The notes under the pieces were generated by a model that worked only from the letters and a program-made list of their open reading frames with translations, was not told the DNA's origin and ran no database searches. The translations under genes were made by a program, and so were the position numbers. Of a DNA stretch of 64,000 nucleotides, positions 52,720-61,754 are shown piece after piece (the stretch's first letter is position 1; each line of letters starts with the position of its first letter). This DNA comes from a virus. Where the stretch lies: positions 42,371-106,370 of IMG/VR virus record IMGVR_UViG_3300045431_000601; one strand, written 5' to 3'.

Positions 52720-55700
52720 TTATTCAGTTGTTGTAATTCTATAAAAGTTAGAGACATATGGAGCATATTCTGAATAAAAATTAAAATCTTGATTTATATT
52801 GCAAGCTACTATTGTTGGTGTAGGTGTTGGTGTAGGTGTTGGTGTAGGTGTTGGTGGAGAGTGACTAACTGGAGCCGAAATATATGCAGACAACTTAGGC
52901 CATGGCGGCTCCTGGTCTCGTTTCCAAGTATACGTTTTAATAACTTCGTTAATTTTTCTAATTTCTGCATATCCAGGCGAGCTATTATACGGATCAGTAA
53001 AATTAACTTCAAACGTGCCACCAGGTATTACTTCGTAAGTATATATTTTTAATATTCCTCCTGAAAAAAATTCAGGACTTTTAGTTGGAAAAATAACTGG
53101 AAAATTTGATAAATTTAATAATGGATCTCCGTATCTTACATAAAAACCTTGTTGAAGATTAGACATTAAAAAAGTTATTTCGGTTTTTGAAGGAATAGTA
53201 GACGTTGGAGTAGACGTTGGAGTAGACGTTGGAGTAGACGTTGGAGTAGACGTTGGAGTAGACGTTGGAGTAGGCGTTGGAGTAGGCGTTGGCGGCAGAA
53301 TAAATTTATAATCAAATTTTGTATTTAAAATTTTATTTCCATTATCTAATTTCCATCTTGCATCTTCCCATGGATTAGTTACATATCCAATAGGCGAATA
53401 AGATTCTAGTATTGAATTGTCTGCTGTAGATATTTTTTTAAGCTGCCATCCAAAAGTTAAATTTTTAATAAAAAATACTTTTTCTTGAAGATTTGTTTGA
53501 TTAGTTTTTTTAATAAAAACCTTAGAGTTGTCTCCCTGAATGGGCGACCAATCATAAAAGTAATCACCTGTTAGGCTGACTTCGTCTGGACTATGGGTAG
53601 TCGCTATGCTGTTAATATATATCGTTTTATAAAAAGACTCTTCAGGTGCTACTGCGGGCGGAATAACAAGATTTGATTTAAATTTAATATCTATAAACTT
53701 ATTCGAGGGGAGTTTAGATTTATAGATTTTAAATAATTTTAGACTAATTTTATCTAAAATAGTGATTGCCGCTTCTTTTGTTTCGCTTAGATAATACTGA
53801 TTTTCTGGCATGTTAACTAGGATTTTACAGATACCTGTATTTTTTAATAGAATTCTTTGAGAATCAAGGATCTCTACTTTATCTGATGGGGTAAAGCTTA
53901 TGCTTGAGAGGGCGACCTCTTCTTTTGAGTTAAGGTTTATTAAATCTTTTAAATAAATAATTGAACCTTTTTTCCAAGCAGGATTTATTACAAAATTTAT
54001 ATTTCTTGCTTTTTTAACAAAAGACAGATTCTCTCTCACATTAACGGGCGAATAATCCGCATTACCTTCTTGTTCTGCAATTAAAGATACATTTCCTGGT
54101 TTAAGAATTGTATATTTATTTTCAATAATTCTTAGGATTTGTTCATTTGAGCTAGAGTACTTAATTAATAGTCCTGGTAAAAATTGCCCAGTCGTAGAAT
54201 CTCGATCTACTTGAGTGTTTTTAGATAAGACTCCTTCAAAAGGATATGAGTTAAACTCTAAAACTTTAGTTTTAAATTCTGGGATAGTTTGTTTCTTAAA
54301 GTTTTGTACAACAGGTATAACTAATTTTGCCTCTTGAAAATTTTCTGTCTCTGGAGAATTAATAATTATATAATAATTATTAGACTTTTTAGCTGACACA
54401 TTACCGAAATTATCTATAGATGCTACGTTTAGATTAGAGACAGCAAAAGTATAATTTGTCTTCTCTAGATTTAAAGAGAATTCGGTTGCTCCAAAATCCA
54501 CCCTTTTAAATGTCTCTTCTGTTAGATTTAAAAATATTTGAGGAGCAATATTCCTTATAAGAAATCCAGGGATCTTAAATGAATTTACGACTGTGTAATA
54601 GTTATTTTTAATAGGAGCATTTTTTGGATTAAGATTTTGGACGATTTGCGTGCCTAATCCTAATTGATTTAATATGACACTAAACCTTTGAGAAAAAATA
54701 TTTAATTTTTTATATCTTGCGCCAGAAGCATCTTCACAGAGCCATGGATAGCAAGAAAGAGAATTATTCTTGTTAGAATAAGACCAAATATCTTCTATAT
54801 TTTCATAATTATTCGTTACAAAATTATAACAAACATCGCTGCAATTAGAACCCGTATTGACATAGGGTACAACCCCATATCTAGGTGTTCCGTCTTCTTC
54901 TAAAAGGATTGAATTCACAAAAGGGATAACAGAAGACCCATTTTTTCTATCAAAAATATTAAATTTACTTAAATTATTTTTAATAATCGTGCTGTATATT
55001 TCAGATTTGTAATTAATTTTTCTTGGGTTGGGGAATACAGTTAATATAAATTTAATATTATTAAAGTTAATTTCTGCTATTCCTGAGCTCCTAAAATTTA
55101 ACCTCGTAACTTTTTTTGGAGCATAAATGTTCCAATTCGTCTTTAATTGTAAATTTGGGGTTTTCTCGGGAAACGAAATAAAAGCATCATAAGAATAAAT
55201 CGGAGTCTTCTGATCATTGTATTTCTCCAAAGGAGTGCGATTTGATAGGGCTTGCTCTAATTCTTTAGGGTAAGATAAAATATGTCTTGGTCCATTTTTA
55301 TTAAAAAGTCTTATATTTTTTATATAAGAAGTTTCTGAACCGTCAATTTCTGTAGATTTTAAATTATTTGTTTCTATTACAATTGGGCTCATCTCTGGTA
55401 AATCTGCAGAATACAAATAACCAACATAAATTTTATCATCGATAGATGTTATTGCTATAGGCTTATAAACTGGAGAAAATAAAGAAGATGGATATTTTGC
55501 TGAAGCTTTTAGCATTAAAACTCCTATAGAATTTATTTTTAAATAATATTTATTATCTATAACTAAAACCTCTCCAATCGAAGGATGACTAGAAGTTAAA
55601 TCTATTTCAGATTGGCTTATATTTTTTAAAGTAATATCTAATAAAATTTTTTGATCAAGAGAATTATTTTTTAAGATTGAGGTCGGGACCTTATCAAAAA

Positions 55701-58047
55701 GCACTTTTTGATCTAGGAAATCAAATTTTTCTAAATAAAGAGTTAAAGAGCTTTCTGCAGGATCATATTTAAAATTTCCAGGATGAGAAGCTTTAATTGT
55801 AATCGGTCCAGAAAAGAACGGATCAATGGCTTTGATAAAATTACCCGTTATTTGTACAGCAGGAGAATCTGAGGTATAAGCTATATCCATCCTTAAAGAA
55901 GGATCTATAGAAGCGTCTTGCGTAGCATCTGAAGTAGCTTTTAGTTCTAAAGGAATATTATATACAAGCGGATCTTTTGGCAACATAAAATTAATTGTTT
56001 GTGAATATTTTTTGACAAAAAATGTATATACGGTTTCTTTAGCGTAAAATCTGGCGGTTTCTTCTTGACGAACAATTAACACGTATTCTCCTGCAGCCTG
56101 AGATATTAATGAAAAACGGTTATTGTCAATTTTCATTAACATTAATTGTGGATGTGGGTCCGTTACCGATATGCCTCCATCAGAATCAGAATTAATAATT
56201 AAAACCTTTCTTTCTTTTATGAATATAGGATCGGGCAAAGACATTAAAAGATTCGGAGTCTTTTTCAAGATTAATAAATTTATTGTTAATTCTGAATATT
56301 CATATTTTTCGTCTTCTTTACAGAATATTTTTAAAGAATTCCAACCTGGCTTCAAGGGTTTTGCGAAAAATATGTCTTTATTATTAATTTTTTTTGTATA
56401 CACTTCAAAGCTTTCATTTGATATAGCCTGTATTTCTGCGTCAGAATAAATTTTTGGAATACCATAAAGCTTTGGGGGATAAGAGCAAGGGTGCCCAGGA
56501 ATACATTCGGGAGTATTTGCGTCTACTAGAAGTGGATCATTTAAAGAAAATTCTTCTTCTAGAATGACCGTCGGAATATTTGGCAAATGCTGAAAAATGT
56601 TTTTGGCCTTACTAATTCTAAAAGACTGAATCGCTTCTTCGTCAATTGCATAAAAACTATCTCCTAAAGAATACGCTTTAATTTTTGCTATCCCAGCTTT
56701 AAGAATCTTGACTTTATTCCCTATTATAGATATTATGTCTGGCGTTAAACTTACAAAATTAATAGGAAAATTATTCGGCGTAGACGCTTCAATTAAAAAT
56801 TCAGTATCTATAGCGTAAGTTTTGTCTTCTATAATTTTAAAATTTATTGGCTGATAAGTAGATAATCCATATACATCTACTTGTCCTGATTCTTGCCTTT
56901 TACAGGTTCTTCCGCAAACATTGCTATTCAAGCAAGTTTCATCCCATAAATTAATTTTTTTAATAAAATTTGATTTCCCAGGAAAATCATAACCATTTAG
57001 ATCTTGAGCAGAACAAATATGGTAGCTACTCCCGCACATAAAAATACAACGACTTTTAACTTCTATATTAGATATAAACCTTGTATATTTTGCATGTGGA
57101 AAAAATTTATCACAATTCCCGCATGTCGGAGGCCAGCATCCAAAATATTCTCGAACTCTAGCAACACTATTTAAATCTATTTGGTCAAGCCTTGCCGCCG
57201 CTACATAGACTGGTTTGCTCATAATCCCCTCTGCGTCATCCTCATAGTACCCAGGACCATTAATGGTGCAACAATTACAACCTTGTGGAGCGCCATACGC
57301 AGACATTCGCCTTGAAACTTTTGATCTAAATGCCCAAGTCTGAGTCGCTGGAGCAATTTCAAAACTTTGAATAACTTTTTGGTTGCTTAATTTTACTTCT
57401 CCGCTAGCTACTGGTAACCTAGGGACATAACAATCTGAACCCTTATAACAGGAATAGTTTCCATAAATTTGCCCATATTGGTCCGATTGTGGAAATGACG
57501 CAGGAATAGGGCAGCGACCATAAATACCAGGCGTCCATCCTCCAGGACATATTCCTCTACTTGGTATTCTTTGACTTATTCTTAAAATTTTTACTGATCC
57601 ATTTTCTAGAATTTCTTCTGTGTAGGCTATTAGATTAAATTTTCCTTCTTTTAAGATGTTTAATTTGTTGCCAACAATCGTCGCTAAATTTTCGTTAGAA
57701 ACTTTATATTTTATTGGAATAGTTGTTTCTCCAGATATTTCTTCTGAATTTTGACAATACATTCCTCCAGGGTGAAACGAACTAGGAATACAGTCGTATT
57801 TTCCAATAATTTTATAAGAACTAAATTGCGGAAGATTAATTGAGTCTCCAACTTTTAAAGAGCTTATCTGCGGCAATTGAATGAAATGATCGGTAGCCGA
57901 GCCATCAGCTATAATAGGAGTCGATGTAGGTGTTGAAACTAGACGAGGAAAGCTTGGATTTGGTATAGACGACAAGCTGGACTCAGAATTGATATTCTGA
58001 AGAATGTCTAATACACTATTAATTGTTGACCTAAGAACATCTTGCAT
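52720..58047 (-). CDS. Giant Ig-like surface protein with Pro/Thr linkers (1775 aa)
   Basis: 1775 aa. The N-terminus (VLDILQNINSESSLSSIP) leads to many Ig-like (BIg/MBG) modules, e.g. IKYKVSNENLATIVGNKLNILKEGKFNLIAY, SLTPDIISIIGNKVKILKAGIAKIKAY and KYSSSNEQILRIIENKYTILKPGNVSLIA. A Cys-rich insert occurs near 170-380 (NCCTINGPGYY, CGNCDKFF, CLNSNVCGRTCK). Two Pro/Thr linkers lie near the C-terminus, (PT)n and (TPTS)n, encoded by 12-bp DNA repeats. No signal peptide or membrane segment. It is the largest of the block and likely a flexible adhesin on the virion. Confidence 0.55.
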   Translation of the reverse strand: MQDVLRSTINSVLDILQNINSESSLSSIPNPSFPRLVSTPTSTPIIADGSATDHFIQLPQISSLKVGDSINLPQFSSYKIIGKYDCIPSSFHPGGMYCQNSEEISGETTIPIKYKVSNENLATIVGNKLNILKEGKFNLIAYTEEILENGSVKILRISQRIPSRGICPGGWTPGIYGRCPIPASFPQSDQYGQIYGNYSCYKGSDCYVPRLPVASGEVKLSNQKVIQSFEIAPATQTWAFRSKVSRRMSAYGAPQGCNCCTINGPGYYEDDAEGIMSKPVYVAAARLDQIDLNSVARVREYFGCWPPTCGNCDKFFPHAKYTRFISNIEVKSRCIFMCGSSYHICSAQDLNGYDFPGKSNFIKKINLWDETCLNSNVCGRTCKRQESGQVDVYGLSTYQPINFKIIEDKTYAIDTEFLIEASTPNNFPINFVSLTPDIISIIGNKVKILKAGIAKIKAYSLGDSFYAIDEEAIQSFRISKAKNIFQHLPNIPTVILEEEFSLNDPLLVDANTPECIPGHPCSYPPKLYGIPKIYSDAEIQAISNESFEVYTKKINNKDIFFAKPLKPGWNSLKIFCKEDEKYEYSELTINLLILKKTPNLLMSLPDPIFIKERKVLIINSDSDGGISVTDPHPQLMLMKIDNNRFSLISQAAGEYVLIVRQEETARFYAKETVYTFFVKKYSQTINFMLPKDPLVYNIPLELKATSDATQDASIDPSLRMDIAYTSDSPAVQITGNFIKAIDPFFSGPITIKASHPGNFKYDPAESSLTLYLEKFDFLDQKVLFDKVPTSILKNNSLDQKILLDITLKNISQSEIDLTSSHPSIGEVLVIDNKYYLKINSIGVLMLKASAKYPSSLFSPVYKPIAITSIDDKIYVGYLYSADLPEMSPIVIETNNLKSTEIDGSETSYIKNIRLFNKNGPRHILSYPKELEQALSNRTPLEKYNDQKTPIYSYDAFISFPEKTPNLQLKTNWNIYAPKKVTRLNFRSSGIAEINFNNIKFILTVFPNPRKINYKSEIYSTIIKNNLSKFNIFDRKNGSSVIPFVNSILLEEDGTPRYGVVPYVNTGSNCSDVCYNFVTNNYENIEDIWSYSNKNNSLSCYPWLCEDASGARYKKLNIFSQRFSVILNQLGLGTQIVQNLNPKNAPIKNNYYTVVNSFKIPGFLIRNIAPQIFLNLTEETFKRVDFGATEFSLNLEKTNYTFAVSNLNVASIDNFGNVSAKKSNNYYIIINSPETENFQEAKLVIPVVQNFKKQTIPEFKTKVLEFNSYPFEGVLSKNTQVDRDSTTGQFLPGLLIKYSSSNEQILRIIENKYTILKPGNVSLIAEQEGNADYSPVNVRENLSFVKKARNINFVINPAWKKGSIIYLKDLINLNSKEEVALSSISFTPSDKVEILDSQRILLKNTGICKILVNMPENQYYLSETKEAAITILDKISLKLFKIYKSKLPSNKFIDIKFKSNLVIPPAVAPEESFYKTIYINSIATTHSPDEVSLTGDYFYDWSPIQGDNSKVFIKKTNQTNLQEKVFFIKNLTFGWQLKKISTADNSILESYSPIGYVTNPWEDARWKLDNGNKILNTKFDYKFILPPTPTPTPTPTSTPTSTPTSTPTSTPTSTPTSTIPSKTEITFLMSNLQQGFYVRYGDPLLNLSNFPVIFPTKSPEFFSGGILKIYTYEVIPGGTFEVNFTDPYNSSPGYAEIRKINEVIKTYTWKRDQEPPWPKLSAYISAPVSHSPPTPTPTPTPTPTPTIVACNINQDFNFYSEYAPYVSNFYRITTTE
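52814..52857. repeat. 12-bp repeat encoding a Pro-Thr linker
   Basis: Three units of GTTGGTGTAGGT and a partial fourth; on the minus strand they give PTPTPT repeats between the last globular parts of the 1775-aa protein. Confidence 0.85.
53198..53293. repeat. 12-bp repeat encoding a (TPTS)n linker
   Basis: Eight units of 12 bp: six perfect GTAGACGTTGGA copies (53198-53269) and two variants with GGC for GAC. Minus-strand product is TPTSTPTSTP. Copy number could vary in frame. Confidence 0.9.
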
Positions 58048-58059
58048 TATACAATATGT

Positions 58060-58065
58060 TTACAC
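58060..58065 (-). promoter_or_regulatory. GTGTAA late-gene motif before the 1775-aa gene
   Basis: TAATGTGTGTAA on the minus strand, 12 nt before the ATG at 58047; the base before GTGTAA is T, not A. Confidence 0.4.
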
Positions 58066-58076
58066 ACATTATATAA

Positions 58077-58880
58077 TTAATAATATGGAACTTTCTTTGG
58101 TAATCCACCTACATTTATCTCTATATATCCTGCTGGGGCATTGGGTAAACTTGCTGAGGGATAGGTCAGTCCCACAAAATTAAACTTCTGAAATATTCCC
58201 GTTCCATTGATTACAGATATATTCCCTCCATCGATCTCTAATGCGTGAGTAGCTATTTTATTCTTATCTCCTAAAAATATTTTAGCATCTTGAAGACACA
58301 TATTCGTCCCTGATCCTCCCACAAATTCAAGATTTTTAATTGATAAGGAATCTACGTCAAAAGCTCCACTGACGGATATATTTCCAGAAACATATAGATT
58401 GTCTCTTATATTTACTTCTCCAAAAATATCCACAAATTTTGTGGGTTTTGCATAAGATCCAGTAAAAACAGAAAGCTTGGCTTGTTCGACTCCGACGCCA
58501 ACTCCTCGATCTAGAGCTCCTAATCTATGGCCAAAAAACATTTTTAACGATATAGGCTGATTAGTCTCTGTAGTATTTAAAAAATACAAATCATTTCCAC
58601 TTGGATTTGAATATATGCCAAACACCGTATTCTCGCCATGAATAGCGAAATTATTTAAATATTTTGCTCTAAATGTCTCTGAAATAGATTTTCCATCTAA
58701 ACTATATTGATATAATCTAAAATCATTCTTAACTTTTAGGTCTAATCTGTCTAAGGTTAGCGATTGTCTATCTTTGTGTTCTCCAGACGTAAAAGCCGTG
58801 ATCTTTAATTGCGGCTCGTTGCCTCTGTAGTTTGCAGAGATTAAACTAATATCTTTTTCTGGTATAAAAGCGCTCATCAT
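58077..58880 (-). CDS. Fibre protein with trimerising C-terminus
   Basis: 267 aa. The N-terminal half is beta sequence (LKITAFTSGEHKDRQSLTLDRLDLKVK; NDLYFLNTTETNQPISLKMFFG), then a fibre region IRDNLYVSGNISVSGAFDVDSLSIKNLEF of beta repeats. It ends with PAGYIEINVGGLPKKVPYY, the 'GYI.I.I.G...KIPYY' cap common in phage fibres. Overlap of 4 bp with the beta-helix gene upstream. It is likely a fibre component near the lysis group; virion position unknown. Confidence 0.65.
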   Translation of the reverse strand: MMSAFIPEKDISLISANYRGNEPQLKITAFTSGEHKDRQSLTLDRLDLKVKNDFRLYQYSLDGKSISETFRAKYLNNFAIHGENTVFGIYSNPSGNDLYFLNTTETNQPISLKMFFGHRLGALDRGVGVGVEQAKLSVFTGSYAKPTKFVDIFGEVNIRDNLYVSGNISVSGAFDVDSLSIKNLEFVGGSGTNMCLQDAKIFLGDKNKIATHALEIDGGNISVINGTGIFQKFNFVGLTYPSASLPNAPAGYIEINVGGLPKKVPYY

Positions 58881-59737
58881 GCATCCTTTACTATTTTACA
58901 GTTTTCATAAAATCCTTTGTTATTCTTTGAATTCGTGCCAAAACCTTCTCCTGTTTCGCTATTTGCTATGTTAATTTGGCAATTAGAAAAAGCTCCTTCT
59001 AGATTCTCAGCTGCATATCCAAAGCTATAATTTTTAGCAGAACAATTTTTAAAAACGCCTTTGACGTTTTCTGTATAGGAACCAAAAGAACCAAAATTCG
59101 CTACTGTACAATTTTCATAATACCCCAAGCAAGACTTTAAGACAGCTCCAAACGAAAATTGAGTATTTGATGTGCAATTTATATATGTGCTTGAATCTTT
59201 TATTGATTGTCCAATTTCTAACGCTAAAATCTGTTCGTTTCTGCTGATGAAATCTACGTCTATTAATCTATGACTAGCATCAGATTTAGAAAACTTATAA
59301 GCGCAAGGATTAACGCTAAAGCTTCTCCAAACGCTAGCAGCTATAGGCGCAAATACAGAAGAATTTGAAGCCAGAGCAGGATTAGTATAATATTTATCAT
59401 AGTTTTCAATCTCAAGATTTTGAATTGTGATTGAATTTCTAGATTGATTATTTACTGTCGCACTGTCAAAACTATTAACTCTACTTCTGATAATGGGTTT
59501 GAAATCACCATCTGCTCCAATAAGGTGTATATTGCCCATTAAGGCGAAGCTTCTTATGCTTAAATCATATATTCCTGGCTCTATTATCAAATATCCTTCT
59601 ACTTCAGAAGAAAGCCTTTCGTATAATTCATCGTAAGCTTTTAATAAATTTGTTCCATTCGCAAAATTATTAGAAGATGCTACTACTCTATTGCTTTTTT
59701 CTTTTTCTAATTTTGAAACGTTAATTGATCTTTGCAT
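58877..59737 (-). CDS. Right-handed beta-helix protein (pectate lyase-like fold)
   Basis: 286 aa. Repeats of the form 'G-[FY]-x-N-C' make rungs: GYYENCTVANFGSFGSYTENVKGVFKNCSAKNYSFGYAAENL, then GAFSNCQI and GFYENCKI. An early SFALMGNIHLIGAD and NSITIQNLEIEN fit the start of a beta-helix. The Asn-Cys ladder could stack. I chose ATG at 59737 because GGAG lies 10 nt before it and the previous stop is 2 nt away; an ATG at 59776 is 39 nt upstream but has no ribosome site. Such helices bind or cut polysaccharide in tailspikes. No catalytic triad is obvious. Confidence 0.7.
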   Translation of the reverse strand: MQRSINVSKLEKEKSNRVVASSNNFANGTNLLKAYDELYERLSSEVEGYLIIEPGIYDLSIRSFALMGNIHLIGADGDFKPIIRSRVNSFDSATVNNQSRNSITIQNLEIENYDKYYTNPALASNSSVFAPIAASVWRSFSVNPCAYKFSKSDASHRLIDVDFISRNEQILALEIGQSIKDSSTYINCTSNTQFSFGAVLKSCLGYYENCTVANFGSFGSYTENVKGVFKNCSAKNYSFGYAAENLEGAFSNCQINIANSETGEGFGTNSKNNKGFYENCKIVKDA

Positions 59738-59739
59738 TG

Positions 59740-60138
59740 TTAGGTTACTCCAGCTACTATCGATGTTATAATCCATCCAGAATATTTCTCAGAATCTACT
59801 CCATATAGTTCGATTGATTCTCCTGGATAAACAAAAATTTCATCATTTTTATTATCTATAAGGCTTTGCGGGTCTAATAACACAGGACTAGTACCAAGGT
59901 TTTTTATAAAAATTTCAGCTTTATCTAAATGATTTGGTATTACGGCAGATATTGCTCCGCCCCGAGGAATACATAAACTTATTTCATTTAATTTAACTAT
60001 AAAGTTATTGGTATATATTGAATAAGAGAGATCTCCTAAAGAATTTCCAAAAGTTAGATTTTCTAAACGAATAATGTTTTCTTCTAAATCTATATAAAAT
60101 TTTTTATTTCCAGAATTAAATATGCTATACTGACTCAT
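59740..60138 (-). CDS. Small beta-rich virion protein
   Basis: 132 aa. Beta-rich: SGNKKFYIDLEENIIRLENLTFGN, YTNNFIVKLNEISLCIPRGGAISAVIP, KAEIFIKNLGTSPVLLDPQSL and IFVYPGESIELYGVDSEKYSGWIIT. The C-terminal part reads like a jelly-roll or Ig-like module common in fibre anchors. It starts 17 nt after an AGTGTAA motif and ends 2 bp before the start of the beta-helix gene. The family is unknown; virion role by neighbours. Confidence 0.5.
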   Translation of the reverse strand: MSQYSIFNSGNKKFYIDLEENIIRLENLTFGNSLGDLSYSIYTNNFIVKLNEISLCIPRGGAISAVIPNHLDKAEIFIKNLGTSPVLLDPQSLIDNKNDEIFVYPGESIELYGVDSEKYSGWIITSIVAGVT

Positions 60139-60155
60139 AATATGTAATACTTAAA

Positions 60156-60161
60156 TTACAC
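60156..60161 (-). promoter_or_regulatory. GTGTAA late-gene motif before the 132-aa gene
   Basis: TTTTTAGTGTAA on the minus strand, 17 nt before the ATG at 60138; the motif TAA is the stop codon of the upstream glycosyltransferase. Confidence 0.5.
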
Positions 60162-61037
60162 TAAAAAAAGATCCCGATTTATAGATAAATCATATGGATT
60201 TAAAGATAACCTTCTATTTATATTATCTACAATCTCCGGATTCCCTTTCAAGCCTAATAGATGCGTGTATTTGTAATTTTTAGCCCCTTCGTAGTCATCT
60301 GTCCCTTTTAGCAAGGTATGAATTGTTTTCTTATTAATGTGAGCATATACGCCTAAAGTAAATTGCTCATAAATAACGGCTAAAATAGTATTAAAATCAC
60401 ATTCTGCAAAATCATAATTATTAAGTTTATTCTTATTAACTTTCCAAAAACTGTAATAATTTTTATTGTTAATAATATCTATAGAATATCTTACATATTC
60501 TTTAAAAAATTCTAAATCATATCCGCCTATTATTCCAACATTATAAGCAAAGGTTTGGCTTCTTGGTAACTCTATAAAAGCTTTCCATTCCTTTGGAATT
60601 TGATCAGAATTTAAATCACTTAAATAGTCTACTCTATATGCAGGATAAAATTTCAAATTTTTATCTTGACTATTTGGATAGGAAAAATGCTCCTTATTTT
60701 GAACGAAAATGCCTTTACTAGTTAAATCTTCTGGAAGTTTTTCCCATAAAAAAACATCAGAATCTATGTGCAAAAAAGGTTCATTTTGATGAGCTATAAA
60801 ATCATATGCTAAAAGCTTCCCTATTGACCATATGTGATCTTGATCCTCTCTAATTCTTAAAATAGGAAAAATTTTTTTAAACGGTAATTTCCCTAATAAT
60901 TTTAAATAAAATTTATCACAAATTAAATAGACATTATAATAATTTTTATTTGCTAACGCTAAAGAGAGCTTCCAGAAAATTAATTCATCTTTATTAGGAT
61001 TTCTGTTAGACTTATAAGCGGTCATATACACTTGCAT
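60156..61037 (-). CDS. GT-A type glycosyltransferase
   Basis: 293 aa. The DxD motif is in FLHIDSDVFLWEKLP, the metal/nucleotide-sugar site of GT-A enzymes; WKLSLALANKNYYNVYLICD is the first Rossmann-like helix/strand, and AYNVGIIGGYDLEFFKEYV the acceptor-side loop. It resembles proteins annotated DUF6734, putative glycosyltransferases. It is placed between the lysozyme and the fibre genes, so it may glycosylate virion fibres or, with the GT4/GT9 genes in the other arm, a shared target. DxD intact, so an active enzyme is likely. Substrate not known. Confidence 0.75.
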   Translation of the reverse strand: MQVYMTAYKSNRNPNKDELIFWKLSLALANKNYYNVYLICDKFYLKLLGKLPFKKIFPILRIREDQDHIWSIGKLLAYDFIAHQNEPFLHIDSDVFLWEKLPEDLTSKGIFVQNKEHFSYPNSQDKNLKFYPAYRVDYLSDLNSDQIPKEWKAFIELPRSQTFAYNVGIIGGYDLEFFKEYVRYSIDIINNKNYYSFWKVNKNKLNNYDFAECDFNTILAVIYEQFTLGVYAHINKKTIHTLLKGTDDYEGAKNYKYTHLLGLKGNPEIVDNINRRLSLNPYDLSINRDLFLV

Positions 61038-61049
61038 AATAATATTATG

Positions 61050-61754
61050 TTATAATGTATTATTTTTATCAAAAAAATCTTTAATTATTCTATCTGTCTC
61101 TTTTATGGTTTCGATTGGGTTGACTACTACATTCGCTAAAGACTCTTCTATTATTTTAGCCTCCGCATCTCTCCTGCGCGACATGCCTTTTTCTATAGCT
61201 CCACCAATCCATATCCTTTTCATTCTTCTTATTTGATCAGCTATTTGAGCTAGAGTTTTTTCGTCAAAATATTGAGTTCTTGCCATAATATCTCTAATCA
61301 CTTTCATTTCTCTTCTTCTTTCTCCTTCTAAAGCTGCACCTCTATTAAACACAAGGCTCACTAATCCGCCTTTAGCGTCTTCTGGGAGTTTATTAAAATT
61401 TGGGAAAGTATTTTGAGTCAAATCATAAAATTTTTTTACTGTTTTATTCATAAATACTTTTATAGCTAATTCCCAAGGGATAGTTATATCTTTTAGCCTT
61501 CGAGCAAGCTCCTTCGCTTGATAGCCTTTGGCTCCAACAACTCGATATAATCTATCAAAAACTTCTTTCGGAAGATCTTTCCAATCGTTACTAAATTCTG
61601 TTTTATTTACGTACCCAATATCATAACCAACACCAATCGTGACTCCGCTTTGCTCTCCTGGCCAAACTGGATTTTTTAAAAATTTATTATAATAATTTTC
61701 GCCCCCGCCGACTTCAAAATCAAATATAAGTTTAAGAGATCTATCGTTTAACAT
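61050..61754 (-). CDS. Endolysin: lysozyme (GH24/pesticin-like)
   Basis: 234 aa. The N-terminal catalytic region FDFEVGGGENYY contains the Glu, followed by SGVTIGVGYDIGYVN, the 'TIGxGYD' loop of T4-lysozyme-like muramidases, and later KGGLVSLVFNRGAAL, the helix with the Asn-Arg-Gly of the family. The last ~30 residues (IETIKETDRIIKDFFDK) are a short helix. No signal peptide, so it relies on the holin-like protein. It is the enzyme of the lysis group, overlapping the lipoprotein gene by 1 bp. Confidence 0.85.
   Translation of the reverse strand: MLNDRSLKLIFDFEVGGGENYYNKFLKNPVWPGEQSGVTIGVGYDIGYVNKTEFSNDWKDLPKEVFDRLYRVVGAKGYQAKELARRLKDITIPWELAIKVFMNKTVKKFYDLTQNTFPNFNKLPEDAKGGLVSLVFNRGAALEGERRREMKVIRDIMARTQYFDEKTLAQIADQIRRMKRIWIGGAIEKGMSRRRDAEAKIIEESLANVVVNPIETIKETDRIIKDFFDKNNTL

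Noticed and set aside
53198-53293. 12-bp repeats as replication origin iterons
   Set aside because: They lie inside a long open frame and encode a regular TPTS linker.
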